Shown here one piece after another: positions 51,864 through 60,612 of a DNA stretch of 64,000 bases (within the stretch, counting starts at the first letter, position 1; each line of letters starts with the position of its first letter). The stretch lies in assembly GCF_022554085.1 (NCBI RefSeq), contig NZ_JAKFYR010000003.1, positions 62,001-126,000 of the forward strand, written 5' to 3'. Under the pieces are notes generated by a model. The model was not told the DNA's origin. It searched no databases and saw only the letters and a program-made list of their open reading frames with translations. Origin of the DNA: Rhodococcus sp. CH91 (lineage in GTDB: Bacteria > Actinomycetota > Actinomycetes > Mycobacteriales > Mycobacteriaceae). Position numbers and translations under genes: made by a program.

Positions 51864-53072
51864 ATGTCGACAGTCCACCCCGAACCAGCGTCCGTTCCTA
51901 CGGTCGATCCACTGGCGCCTGCCCGCCTCGGACCGATCACACTGCGCAACAGAGTCATCAAATCCGCAACCTTCGAGGGTGCCAGCCCCGACGCCCTGGT
52001 CAGCGACCGGCTCATCGACTTCCATGTCAGGGTCGGTGAAGGAGGCGTCGGAATGACCACCGTCGCCTACCTCGCCGTGGCGCCCGAAGGGCGGACCGAG
52101 AAGGATCAGATCTACTGGCGCCCGGAGGCGCTCGACGGGCTCCGGCGTCTCACCGACGCCGTGCACGCCACCGGCGCGAAGGTCTCGGCACAGATCGGCC
52201 ACGCCGGTCCCGTGGCCAACTCCCGATCGAACGGGCTCCCCTCGCTGGCGCCCTCCGCGCGCCCGAATCCCCTGTCCATGAGTATCGACAGGAAGGCGAG
52301 CGAGGACGACATCCGGCGGATCATTGCCGCGCACGGCGAGGCGACACGATACGCCCGCGAGGTCGGATTCGATGCAGTCGAGGTCCACCTCGGACACAAT
52401 TACCTCGCCAGTTCGTTCCTGAGCCCGAAGGTGAACCGCCGCAAGGATCGCTGGGGCGGCTCCCTGGCCAACCGTGCCGAGTTCGCCCGCCGCATCCTCG
52501 CCGCCGTTGCGGAGGCAGCGGACGGTGAGATCGCTGTGCTGGCCAAGATGAACATGGCCGACGGAGTGTCCGGGGGATTCTGGCTGGACGAGTCCCTGCC
52601 GTTCGCGAAGATGCTCGAATCGGACGGTCACCTCGACGCACTCGAACTCACCGGCGGTTCGTCGCTGCTCAATCCCATGTATCTGTTCCGCGGCGACGTA
52701 CCGCTACGCGAGATGGCCGAGACACAGATTCCGATCCTGCAACTCGGGATGAAGATGTTCGGCAACTTCGTCTTCCAGCATTATCCGTACGAACCGCTGT
52801 ACTTCCTCGAGTACGCCCGTCAGTTCCGCGACGAGCTCGACCTGCCGCTCGTGCTGCTCGGCGGCATCACCGATCTCGACGGAATGCAGGTCGCGATGCG
52901 CGAGGGTTTCGAGTTCGTCGCGATGGCCCGAGCACTGCTGCGCGAGCCCGATCTGATCGCACAGATCCAGCGGGACAGGGACACCCGGTCGTTGTGCATC
53001 CACTGCAATCGGTGCGCGGCCAGCATCTTCACGGGCACCCGGTGCCCCTTGGTTCTCGAATCCCACTCCTGA
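51864..53072 (+). CDS. Old Yellow Enzyme-family NADH:flavin oxidoreductase
   Basis: A 402-aa FMN TIM-barrel protein. ARLGPITLRNRVIKSATFEG is the family N-terminus, VSAQIGHAGP and VEVHLGHNYLASSFLSP the FMN/substrate sites, and NRRKDRWGGSLANRAEFA the conserved barrel segment; the C-terminus CIHCNRCAAS has a Cys pattern (CxxCxxC) that recalls the 4Fe-4S site of 2-enoate-reductase-type members but without their second reductase domain. It likely reduces an enone double bond. The start has GGAG 7 bp upstream; a terminator follows. Confidence 0.88.
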   Translation: MSTVHPEPASVPTVDPLAPARLGPITLRNRVIKSATFEGASPDALVSDRLIDFHVRVGEGGVGMTTVAYLAVAPEGRTEKDQIYWRPEALDGLRRLTDAVHATGAKVSAQIGHAGPVANSRSNGLPSLAPSARPNPLSMSIDRKASEDDIRRIIAAHGEATRYAREVGFDAVEVHLGHNYLASSFLSPKVNRRKDRWGGSLANRAEFARRILAAVAEAADGEIAVLAKMNMADGVSGGFWLDESLPFAKMLESDGHLDALELTGGSSLLNPMYLFRGDVPLREMAETQIPILQLGMKMFGNFVFQHYPYEPLYFLEYARQFRDELDLPLVLLGGITDLDGMQVAMREGFEFVAMARALLREPDLIAQIQRDRDTRSLCIHCNRCAASIFTGTRCPLVLESHS

Positions 53073-53080
53073 GAACAGAC

Positions 53081-53119
53081 GAAGGGGCCCCGCTGCAGAT
53101 TCTGCTGCGGGGCCCCTTC
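53081..53119. terminator. Bidirectional terminator between OYE and zinc-ribbon genes
   Basis: Perfect 13-bp stem GAAGGGGCCCCGC / GCGGGGCCCCTTC with a 13-nt loop, in the 55-bp gap between convergent genes. Confidence 0.85.
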
Positions 53120-53127
53120 TGTCACTC

Positions 53128-53388
53128 TCAGTGCAATCGGGGCAGAGATGGACCGTCCGGCAACTCGATGTGTGATTCGGTCAGCACACTTTTCGCCACG
53201 GCGCGGTCGATGCTGTCTCGAAGCGCGCTGCACTCCCGATGGTGCTCACCGGGCGCGAAGCCGCTCCCCGAGATGAGTGGACATTCGGAAGTGTCGGATT
53301 GCCATTGGATCGACGTGTGTGCGGGACTGAATTTCTCGACGAGCACACCCAGTCCGCACTGCTCGCACGCCAGTGCCTGCATCGTCAT
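53128..53388 (-). CDS. Small Cys-rich (zinc-ribbon/ferredoxin-like) protein
   Basis: An 86-aa protein with CEQCGLGVLVEKFSPAHTSIQW at the start (C-x2-C) and two further cysteines in SECPLISGS and HRECSALRD. Too few and unevenly spaced for a classical 4Fe-4S ferredoxin; zinc or a single mononuclear site is plausible. The ATG overlaps the BVMO stop by 4 bp and has GGGGAGG upstream, so it is the last gene of the kshA operon. Electron carrier or assembly partner of the oxygenases is a guess. Confidence 0.7.
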   Translation of the reverse strand: MTMQALACEQCGLGVLVEKFSPAHTSIQWQSDTSECPLISGSGFAPGEHHRECSALRDSIDRAVAKSVLTESHIELPDGPSLPRLH

Positions 53389-55382
53389 GCCGGCCTCCCC
53401 TCCCCGTTCGTGTGCGCGGAGTCGAAGAACTCGAAGTGGTCGGGATTCGGCTCACGCAGCAGGGTCCAGTAGTCGACGAGCCGCCACGGGCACGGCACGA
53501 CGGCGCGTCCTTCGCTGTTCCGGTAGTAGCCGTTGGTCTCCGCACCGGGGTGCACCCACACGGTCTTGTCCAGCGCCTCGTCGACCCTGCGGTTGTACTC
53601 GTCGAGCACATCCTGCCGCACATCCATCGCGTCGTGCCCGGTCTCCACGAGGTACTGCAGACACTCGACGATGTAGTGGACGTGTTCCTCACTGAGGATG
53701 TTGTGGCCGGCACCGTGGTTGGGCGCCGAGTTCGGCCCCGCGGTGACGAAGAGGTTGGGGAAACCGGACACCTGGATGCCCAGATACGCCCGAGGGTCGT
53801 CACCCCCCTTCCACTGCTCGGCGAGGGTACGTCCCTCGGTCCCCACGATGTCGATCGAGGTCGTGAACTCCAGCTTGAAACCCGTCGCGAGAACGATGAC
53901 GTCGGCGGGCACGAAGGTGCCCTCCGTCGTGACCACACCCTCCGGTGTCACCTCCCGGAACGACGCGCGATGCAGGGTCACGTGATCCCGGGTGAGCGCC
54001 GCGAAGAAGCCCGGGTCCTTGACGATCCGCTTGCTGTAGGGACGGAAGTCGGGCGTCAGCTTCTCGATGAGATCCGGACGGTCGGGGAAGCTCGCCTGCA
54101 GGTGGTTCAACGCCGTCTGGAGCACCATCTCGTTCGCCGGCGAGGCCGAGAAGTGCGTCTTCGCCCATTCGGGATCGATGCGTGGCATCACATAGAGGTT
54201 GTCCGAGGCGAACCAGTACGAGCGCAACCGGAACCACTCGTGATAGCGGGGAAGATGGGCCAGTGCCCATTTCTCGCCGTCCGGAACCTGGTTCACGACA
54301 GCCTTCTCGGGGACGATCCAGTGCGGCGACCTGACGACGACGTCGAGTGCCTCCACCTGATCGACGATGCTCGCGACCACCTGGACGGACGTGCATCCCG
54401 TACCCAGAACGACGACGCGTTTACCGGTGAGGTCGAGGCTGTCGTCCCATTCGGCGGTGTGCACGATGGTGCCGCCGAAGGTGTCCATCCCCTCGACATC
54501 CGGAATGTTCGGTGCGTTGAGCATCCCGAGCGCTGTCACGACGGCCTTGGCGTGGTGCACCGCGCGAGTCCCGTCGGCGGACTCGACGGTGACCTCCCAG
54601 ACATGCTGATCGTCGAGCCACCGCGCGGACTGCACCCGCGTGCGGAACGAGATGTTCTCCGTGATTCCGTAGGTGTCCACGACACCCTTCAGGTACTTCT
54701 GGTATTCGGTTCCGGTCGGGTAGTACTTGGACCATCCTGGATTCAGCTCGAACGAATACGAGTAGTAGTGGCTGGGCGTATCGACGGCAGCACCGGGATA
54801 GGTGTTGCGCGACCAGGTTCCGCCGATCTCGTCGCGAGCTTCGAACACACGGTAGGTGAAACCGGCCTGGCCGAGCTTGATCGCTGCGTTGATACCGACG
54901 ATCCCGGCACCGATCACGATCACGGAGAACTCCGGCGCCGGTGTCCGTGTGACCGGGACGCAGCGCTCGGACAGGACGAAGCCCGCTTGCTCACGGAGAA
55001 TCGGAACGAATTCCTCGTCGACGCGCTCCGAGGTGGCAACCGTCGCCATGCGGAGGAACAGATCCGGGTCGGGGACACCCAGCCGATCTCCTGCATCCGG
55101 CGTGAGCAGTTCGTGGGCGCGCGCCCGGATATCTGCGACCACCTCCTCCGGGTACTGTCCCGGTGGCGTCGTCGGACGCGTCCCGGTGCGATAGTGGTTG
55201 CCCGGCTCGCTGATCGTCAGGCGCGCTGCGAACTCGTCGAGCAGGCCGGTGTCGCCGGTCGCGTGGACCAGGGACATGAGAAGCGGTGCCGGATCGCACA
55301 CATCGATGGCGGCGTGCAGCAGAGCCTGGCGGTCTTCCACGTGCTCGGCACCCGCGCCGAGGGACATCGTCTCGGTCATCAT
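53385..55382 (-). CDS. Baeyer-Villiger monooxygenase with N-terminal extension (HAPMO-like)
   Basis: A 665-aa FAD/NADPH enzyme inserting oxygen next to a ketone. An N-terminal helical domain (about 1-145) precedes the FAD Rossmann motif GAGIVG (158-163), the BVMO fingerprint FGGTIVHTAEWD (302-313) and the second nucleotide motif GTGCTS. The extension is the layout of 4-hydroxyacetophenone monooxygenases. The ATG overlaps the stop of the next BVMO gene by one base. The open frame continues upstream to 56531 but that part is antisense-frame noise inside the other BVMO. Confidence 0.9.
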   Translation of the reverse strand: MMTETMSLGAGAEHVEDRQALLHAAIDVCDPAPLLMSLVHATGDTGLLDEFAARLTISEPGNHYRTGTRPTTPPGQYPEEVVADIRARAHELLTPDAGDRLGVPDPDLFLRMATVATSERVDEEFVPILREQAGFVLSERCVPVTRTPAPEFSVIVIGAGIVGINAAIKLGQAGFTYRVFEARDEIGGTWSRNTYPGAAVDTPSHYYSYSFELNPGWSKYYPTGTEYQKYLKGVVDTYGITENISFRTRVQSARWLDDQHVWEVTVESADGTRAVHHAKAVVTALGMLNAPNIPDVEGMDTFGGTIVHTAEWDDSLDLTGKRVVVLGTGCTSVQVVASIVDQVEALDVVVRSPHWIVPEKAVVNQVPDGEKWALAHLPRYHEWFRLRSYWFASDNLYVMPRIDPEWAKTHFSASPANEMVLQTALNHLQASFPDRPDLIEKLTPDFRPYSKRIVKDPGFFAALTRDHVTLHRASFREVTPEGVVTTEGTFVPADVIVLATGFKLEFTTSIDIVGTEGRTLAEQWKGGDDPRAYLGIQVSGFPNLFVTAGPNSAPNHGAGHNILSEEHVHYIVECLQYLVETGHDAMDVRQDVLDEYNRRVDEALDKTVWVHPGAETNGYYRNSEGRAVVPCPWRLVDYWTLLREPNPDHFEFFDSAHTNGEGRPA

Positions 55383-57037
55383 CAGTCCTTCTTCGACGAG
55401 AAATCGGCAGGCGTCCGGATCGCCCCTCGCCGCGCGATCTCGAATCCCTTGTAGCCGGCTGCCGCGATCTCGGCACAGATGGTGCCGTAATTCGCGAAGC
55501 CGCCGATGTACGGCATGAACACTCGTGGTTTGCCGGGAATGTTCGCACCCATGTACCAGGAGTTCGCCGAGGGGAACAGAGTGCCTGCGGCCTTCTCGTT
55601 GCACTCGGCCACCCATTCGTCGACGGCCTGCTCCGTCGCTTCGATCGAGGTGGCATCGTGCTCGTCGAGATGGTCGAGGCAGTCCGAAATCCAGTCCACC
55701 TGCTGTTCGGCCATCAGCACCATGTTCGCCAGGACGCTCGGGCTGCCCGCACCGACCATGAAGAACATGTTGGGGAACCCGTGGGACGCGAGCCCCAGAT
55801 AGGTTCGCGGTCCTGCGGACCATTCCTCTCGGAGGGTACGTCCCCCGCGGCCACGGATATCGATACGTGCCAGCGCCCCCGTCATCGCATCGAACCCGGT
55901 AGCGAAGACGATCATGTCGAGGGGGTAGTGGTGTTCGCTCGTGCGCACGCCGTCTTCTGTGATCTCCGCGATCGGCGTGGTTCGCAGATTCACCAGCGTC
56001 ACATTGTCGCGGTTGAACGTCTCGAAGTATCCGTCGTCGGTGACGATGCGCTTCGTACCGATGGGATGGTCGTTCGGAATCAGCTGGTTCGCGATCTCCG
56101 GGTCTTTCACCATCTCCCGGATCTTCGCTTCGACGTATTCGCGGGCCGTGTCGTTCGCCTGGAGGTTGGTCGTCTGGTCCGGGAACGCTTTCGCGAAGAG
56201 ATAACCTCCGCGCTGCCACCATTCGTCGTAGACCCTGCGACGCTCGGCCTCGTCGACCTCCATCGCGCCCTTCGGGTACGGGGTGAACGGGGTGCCTCCA
56301 CCGCTCATCCGGGCCAGTCGCCGTCGCTCCGGATATGTCGCCTTGACCTCGGCGATCTGCTCGGCGGTCAGCGCGCGGTTGCCGGCCGGGAGCGAATAGT
56401 TGGGGGTCCGCTGGAAGACGAACACGTGGTCGGCTTCCTTCGCGATCAAAGGAATCGATTGGATGCCCGACGAACCCGTTCCGATCACTCCGACACGCTT
56501 GCCGGCGAACTCGACCGGTTCGTGAGGCCATTCACCGGTGTGGTAGGACTCGCCGGCGAAGGTGTCGCGGCCGGGAATGTCGGGCCGGTTCGTCGCCGAC
56601 AGCACCCCCGTTGCCATGATGCAGAATCGCGCCGTGACCGATCGTCCGGTATCGGTGGTGACGGTCCACAGCGCCGACTCCTCGTCGTACACGGTGGACA
56701 CCACCCGGGTGAGGAACTCGAAAGCGCTCCGCAGGTCGTGCCGGTCGGCGACGTGTTCCAGATACGCCAGGATTTCTTCCTGAGTGGCGAACCGCTCGGA
56801 CCACGTCCATTCCTGCTGCAGTTCCTCGTCGAACGAGTACGAGTAGTCGATGCTCTCGACGTCGCAGCGGGCACCCGGATAACGGTTGTGGAACCAGGTC
56901 CCCCCGACTCCCGCGGCGGATTCGAAGCCGTGGACGGTCATGCCGCGCTCTCGGAGCTTGTACACGGCGTAGAGCCCGGAGATGCCCGCACCGATCACGA
57001 CGGCGTCGACATCACTCGAAGGCGTTGCGGGAATCAT
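55382..57037 (-). CDS. Baeyer-Villiger monooxygenase (cyclohexanone-monooxygenase type)
   Basis: A 551-aa type I BVMO without extension. FAD motif GAGISG (16-21), GVGGTWFHNRYPGARCD, fingerprint FAGESYHTGEWP (160-171) and NADPH motif GTGSSG; C-terminal ANSWYMGANIPGKPRVFMPY is typical of CHMO/CPDMO-type enzymes. It would convert a cyclic ketone to a lactone. The ATG overlaps the dioxygenase stop by 4 bp. Having two different BVMOs in tandem suggests two ketone positions or two sequential oxidations. Confidence 0.9.
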   Translation of the reverse strand: MIPATPSSDVDAVVIGAGISGLYAVYKLRERGMTVHGFESAAGVGGTWFHNRYPGARCDVESIDYSYSFDEELQQEWTWSERFATQEEILAYLEHVADRHDLRSAFEFLTRVVSTVYDEESALWTVTTDTGRSVTARFCIMATGVLSATNRPDIPGRDTFAGESYHTGEWPHEPVEFAGKRVGVIGTGSSGIQSIPLIAKEADHVFVFQRTPNYSLPAGNRALTAEQIAEVKATYPERRRLARMSGGGTPFTPYPKGAMEVDEAERRRVYDEWWQRGGYLFAKAFPDQTTNLQANDTAREYVEAKIREMVKDPEIANQLIPNDHPIGTKRIVTDDGYFETFNRDNVTLVNLRTTPIAEITEDGVRTSEHHYPLDMIVFATGFDAMTGALARIDIRGRGGRTLREEWSAGPRTYLGLASHGFPNMFFMVGAGSPSVLANMVLMAEQQVDWISDCLDHLDEHDATSIEATEQAVDEWVAECNEKAAGTLFPSANSWYMGANIPGKPRVFMPYIGGFANYGTICAEIAAAGYKGFEIARRGAIRTPADFSSKKD

Positions 57038-57945
57038 ACGGCCGCTTCCTTCATCTGCTTGGCCCACAACCATTCGTGGCCCCAATAGCTGTCCGCGGTG
57101 ATCTCTTCGGCCGTGTAGTAGGTCTCGTCGACGAGCATGCCTTCGGTGCCGTATTCGATGTCCCATCCGCCGGGGACCTGAACATAGAAGGACACCATCT
57201 TGTCGTTGGTGTGACGGCCCAGCGTGGACGACACCGGGAAGTCCCGGGCGGTGACCTGATCGAGGGCACGACCGACTGCATCGAGAGAGTCGACCTCCAC
57301 CATCACGTGAACGAGTCCGGGGTCTCGATCCTCGGGGCTGGGCATGAGCGCCAGACTGTGATGACGCTGGTTGACACCGAGGAACCGGATGCGCATCGGG
57401 TCCACGCCGGGAGGCGTCGGCATGCGGAACGCTCCTCGCGGAAGGAATTCGAGCACGTCGGTGTAGAAATGGAACGATTCGTCGAAGGCGGTGGTAGGCA
57501 TCACCACGTGCCCCAGGCCTTGTGCACCCGTCACGAATCTCTGTCCGTAGCGCGTGATCACAGGGCTGTGATCGAGAGCCGGCCCGAAGAAGAATTCGAG
57601 CGGAGTACCGCCCGGGTCCTTCATGATCAGCCCGCCTTCGACGCGCCGTCGCTCGCATGTGTCGAACGGCATGGCCTCGAACTCGTATCCCGCGGTGGTC
57701 AGCCGGTCCGCGAGGGACCGCAGAGCGGTACCGTCCCGGACCTCCCAGCCGACTGCGGTCACGCGGTCGGTGTCGCCTGGTTCGACGGTGATCCGAGCCG
57801 GACGTTCGTCCATGCGGAAGTGCAGTGCGTCCTCCTCCGGACCGGTGCCCGGTGCGAAGCCGAGTACGTCGAACCCGAGTTCGCGCCAGCGGGCCATGTC
57901 GGTGGCCTGGACGCGGACGTAGCCGAGGCTTTTGATCTCAGTCAC
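57034..57945 (-). CDS. Extradiol ring-cleavage dioxygenase (HsaC/BphC-type VOC)
   Basis: A 303-aa two-module type I extradiol dioxygenase. The 2-His-1-Glu iron ligands are seen at His146 (GLGHVV), His213 (LVHVMVEV) and Glu264 (WDIEYGTEG), with the catalytic His in NQRHHSLAL near 195; spacing agrees with HsaC/BphC. It would open a catechol such as 3,4-dihydroxy-seco-steroid. GTG 57945 has AAAGGA upstream. It follows the HsaA-like gene by 28 bp, reproducing the hydroxylase-dioxygenase pair of steroid A-ring cleavage. Confidence 0.88.
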   Translation of the reverse strand: MTEIKSLGYVRVQATDMARWRELGFDVLGFAPGTGPEEDALHFRMDERPARITVEPGDTDRVTAVGWEVRDGTALRSLADRLTTAGYEFEAMPFDTCERRRVEGGLIMKDPGGTPLEFFFGPALDHSPVITRYGQRFVTGAQGLGHVVMPTTAFDESFHFYTDVLEFLPRGAFRMPTPPGVDPMRIRFLGVNQRHHSLALMPSPEDRDPGLVHVMVEVDSLDAVGRALDQVTARDFPVSSTLGRHTNDKMVSFYVQVPGGWDIEYGTEGMLVDETYYTAEEITADSYWGHEWLWAKQMKEAAV

Positions 57946-57973
57946 AGAATTCCTTTCGAGTACGCAAGAAGTG

Positions 57974-59158
57974 TCAGATCATCACGCGGAGGGGCCCGTC
58001 CGGAACGTCGATTCCGAGGGACGCCATGGCCGACGCGTGATAGGTGGTGCTGGTGACGTGGATGGCGTGATGCAGGCCGGCGTGCGCGTCCCGCCAGTAC
58101 CGCTGCAACGGATTGTCGACGCGGAGCGCATTCCCACCCGAGCGATCGAAGATCTCGTCCGCAGCACGGACGGCCCGCCAGGCGGAGCGCACCTGGTTGC
58201 GCCGCGACGTGGCACGGGTTTCGAAGTCGACCTCCTTGCCGGAGTCGACGAGATCCCAGATGCGATCGACGTTCGCCAGGAGTTGCTGGCGGGCCGCGTC
58301 GATCTCTGCGGCCGCTTCACCGAGTGCATGCAGGACGTACGGATCGTCCTTGATGGCCGTTCCCGCCGCACCGACGCGCCCGCGCTGATAGTCGATTCCG
58401 GCCGCGAGCACACCTTCACAGATCCCGATGGTGGCGGACGTGATGCCGAGCGGGAACATCGTCGACCACGGCATCCGATAGAGGGTCTCGGTGACGCCGT
58501 ACTCCTTGGCCGCTGTCCCGTCGATCACCGCTCCGCCATCCATCACCCGGTAGTCGGGAATGAACGCGTCCTTCACCACGATGTCCTTGCTGCCCGTGCC
58601 ACGCAGACCGACGACATCCCATGAGTCGTCGACGATCTCGTAATCGGAACGCGGAAGGATCACGTGCAGACTGACGGGCGGCATGATGGGAGCGCCGTCC
58701 TCACCGCCGGCCATCGCGCCGAGGAAGATCCAGTCGCAGTGATCGGTTCCGGACGAGAACTGCCACCGTCCCGACATCCGGTACCCACCGTCGACAGGAA
58801 CCGCGATCCCGCCCGGCATGTACGGCGACGCCTGCCAGGTATCGGCGTCGGTGCCGAGCACTTCGTCCTGCACCTTGGGGTCGGCGAAGGCGAGCTGCCA
58901 CGGGTGGACACCGACGATCCCGCCGACCCATCCTGCAGAACCGTAGATGCTGGCGGTCTTCATCACCGTCTCGGCGAACTCACGAGGGTGTGCTTCGTAC
59001 CCGTTGTACTTCTTCCGCTGCAGCAGCCGGATGATGCCGGACTGCCGGAGACCGGCGGCCACGTCGTTCGTCAGCCGTCCGAGCTGGTCGGAGTCGTCGG
59101 CCCCCGCGCGGATCTCGTCTGCGATGGCGACGATGTTGTCGAGCACTTCGTAACTCAT
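57974..59158 (-). CDS. HsaA-like flavin-dependent monooxygenase (acyl-CoA dehydrogenase fold)
   Basis: A 394-aa oxygenase component of the HsaA/HpaH-type two-component phenol hydroxylases. SIYGSAGWVGGIVGVHPWQ, PYMPGGIAVPVDGGYRMSG and RWQFSSGTDHCDWIFLGAM are HsaA-like, and RATSRRNQVRSAWRAVRAADEI is the C-terminal helix of the fold. It would hydroxylate the phenolic ring to a catechol using reduced flavin from a separate reductase (HsaB), which is not present here. ATG 59158 has TGGAGAAA upstream. Confidence 0.87.
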   Translation of the reverse strand: MSYEVLDNIVAIADEIRAGADDSDQLGRLTNDVAAGLRQSGIIRLLQRKKYNGYEAHPREFAETVMKTASIYGSAGWVGGIVGVHPWQLAFADPKVQDEVLGTDADTWQASPYMPGGIAVPVDGGYRMSGRWQFSSGTDHCDWIFLGAMAGGEDGAPIMPPVSLHVILPRSDYEIVDDSWDVVGLRGTGSKDIVVKDAFIPDYRVMDGGAVIDGTAAKEYGVTETLYRMPWSTMFPLGITSATIGICEGVLAAGIDYQRGRVGAAGTAIKDDPYVLHALGEAAAEIDAARQQLLANVDRIWDLVDSGKEVDFETRATSRRNQVRSAWRAVRAADEIFDRSGGNALRVDNPLQRYWRDAHAGLHHAIHVTSTTYHASAMASLGIDVPDGPLRVMI

Positions 59159-59198
59159 GGTTTCTCCAGGAGGGTATGTAGTGATGCGGAATTGGGGG

Positions 59199-60398
59199 TC
59201 AGGATCCCGATTCGGCGGAGGCCGTCTCACGAGCCCGGGTGAGGTTCGGGGCGAAGGCACTACGTCCGGCAGCGACGTTCTCGTCGACTTCGGCCTGCCA
59301 GCTCGTCAGTGCGCGCGTGGTGTCGATCTCGTACTCGAAGCGGTTGACCATTTCGGGTCGAATGTCCTCGACGTCGACGTAGAACTGTTCGTACCACCGC
59401 CGCAGTTGGTAGACGGGACCGTCCTCCTCACACAGCAGGGGATTGTCGATCCGCGACTTGTTCTTCCAGATCTCGACGTCTTGCTCGAATCCGATCGCGA
59501 TGCCCTGGGCGACGGCCTGGGCGATCTGCTCCGCCTGCTCCGGAGGCATTCCCTCGGGCCTTTCGACGATCACGCCGTACTGCAGGCGGAAGGCCGTCGG
59601 AGAGATGGGGTAATGGCAGTTGATCAGATAGATGTTCGGCGTCGACTCGGGATCACGGCCGCCGCTCCACAACTTGTCGATCATGTACGAGGGACCGTAA
59701 TAGGTTGCGTCGGATTGGTTTTCTTCACTGTAGTTGGTGCTCTGGCTGACGCCGGCGGCATCTTCCCGAGGCCGGGACCGCATCACCTGGGTAGCCGTAT
59801 GGCCTTCGAACACGTTTCGGAAGTAGGTCGGCATCCCGTAATGGACGTAGAAGAAGTGCGCCATGTCGACGACGTTGTCCACGATCTCGCGACAGTGGGA
59901 TCCGGTCACCTCGATCGAGTTCCACACCCAGTCGGTCCAGCCGGGGTCGCCGTAGGTGGGAATCTCGGGAATGGCGAGCTCCGCAGGCGGCGTGCCGCCC
60001 TGCGGGTCGTGCCACACGAAGAGCTGACCGCTCACTTCCGCTACCGGCCATGCCCGGGTGCGGGCAAGCGGCGGGACGCGACGCGCATAGGGAATCTCGG
60101 CGCACTTACCGTCACCGCGCCAGCGCCAGTCGTGGAACGGACAGGCGATGGTGTTGCCCTTCACGGATCCCTGTGCCAGATTTCCGCCCATGTGCCTGCA
60201 GTAGGCGTCGAGAACGTTGATCTTGCCGTCCTCACCGGCGAACACCACGAGCGAGGTCCCGAACGCGTCGACGTGATGGGGCTTGCCGTCTGCGAAATCA
60301 CGCACAAGCCCCACGCAGTGCCATCCTCGCGCATAGCGCTCCGGCGGCGTGCCGACATCGATGGTGCGGACCTGATCTTCGGTGTCTGTGGAACCCAC
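59199..60398 (-). CDS. kshA: 3-ketosteroid 9-alpha-hydroxylase oxygenase KshA homologue
   Basis: A 399-aa Rieske non-heme iron oxygenase. The Rieske ligands are C67-x-H69 (YCRHMGGN) and C86-x2-H89 (CPFHDW); the mononuclear iron site is D178/H181/H186 in DNVVDMAHFFYVHYG with a further Asp near 307. The block CRHMGGNLAQGSVKGNT and the PYARRVPPLARTRAW region are KshA-specific. In the steroid pathway it opens ring B together with KstD. No KshB reductase is next to it. GTG 60398 has CAGGAGG upstream; the shared palindrome is 86 bp upstream. Confidence 0.88.
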   Translation of the reverse strand: MGSTDTEDQVRTIDVGTPPERYARGWHCVGLVRDFADGKPHHVDAFGTSLVVFAGEDGKINVLDAYCRHMGGNLAQGSVKGNTIACPFHDWRWRGDGKCAEIPYARRVPPLARTRAWPVAEVSGQLFVWHDPQGGTPPAELAIPEIPTYGDPGWTDWVWNSIEVTGSHCREIVDNVVDMAHFFYVHYGMPTYFRNVFEGHTATQVMRSRPREDAAGVSQSTNYSEENQSDATYYGPSYMIDKLWSGGRDPESTPNIYLINCHYPISPTAFRLQYGVIVERPEGMPPEQAEQIAQAVAQGIAIGFEQDVEIWKNKSRIDNPLLCEEDGPVYQLRRWYEQFYVDVEDIRPEMVNRFEYEIDTTRALTSWQAEVDENVAAGRSAFAPNLTRARETASAESGS

Positions 60399-60483
60399 GG
60401 TGCCTCCTGGTCGGCTGATCGCGACAACTCACCCGTCGCACAGTGACCAGGATCAAGAACCCGGACGTCGCTGTGATGTCCGT

Positions 60484-60502
60484 CTCCCGCACAACGGGAG
60501 GG
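60484..60502. promoter_or_regulatory. Shared 19-bp palindromic element, copy B
   Basis: CTCCCGCACAACGGGAGGG, exact reverse complement of the element at 50205-50223. It lies 86 bp upstream of the kshA start and 110 bp upstream of the divergent IclR start, so one site may control kshA and the regulator. Confidence 0.68.
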
Positions 60503-60612
60503 TAGTTTCGACGAGCGAGGGACTACCTGGCACGGTCTGTTCGTGGTTGCCGCGCGCGGCGCATCGCAGGTACCGTGACGCGCGTCACACTTGGGGGTGT
60601 CAGGAGGAGAAT

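Noticed and set aside
55383-56531. N-terminal extension of the BVMO frame giving a 1048-aa protein
   Set aside because: The extra part lies in another frame of the neighbouring BVMO gene, is Arg-rich nonsense and lacks a start signal; the ATG overlap at 55382 is the real start.
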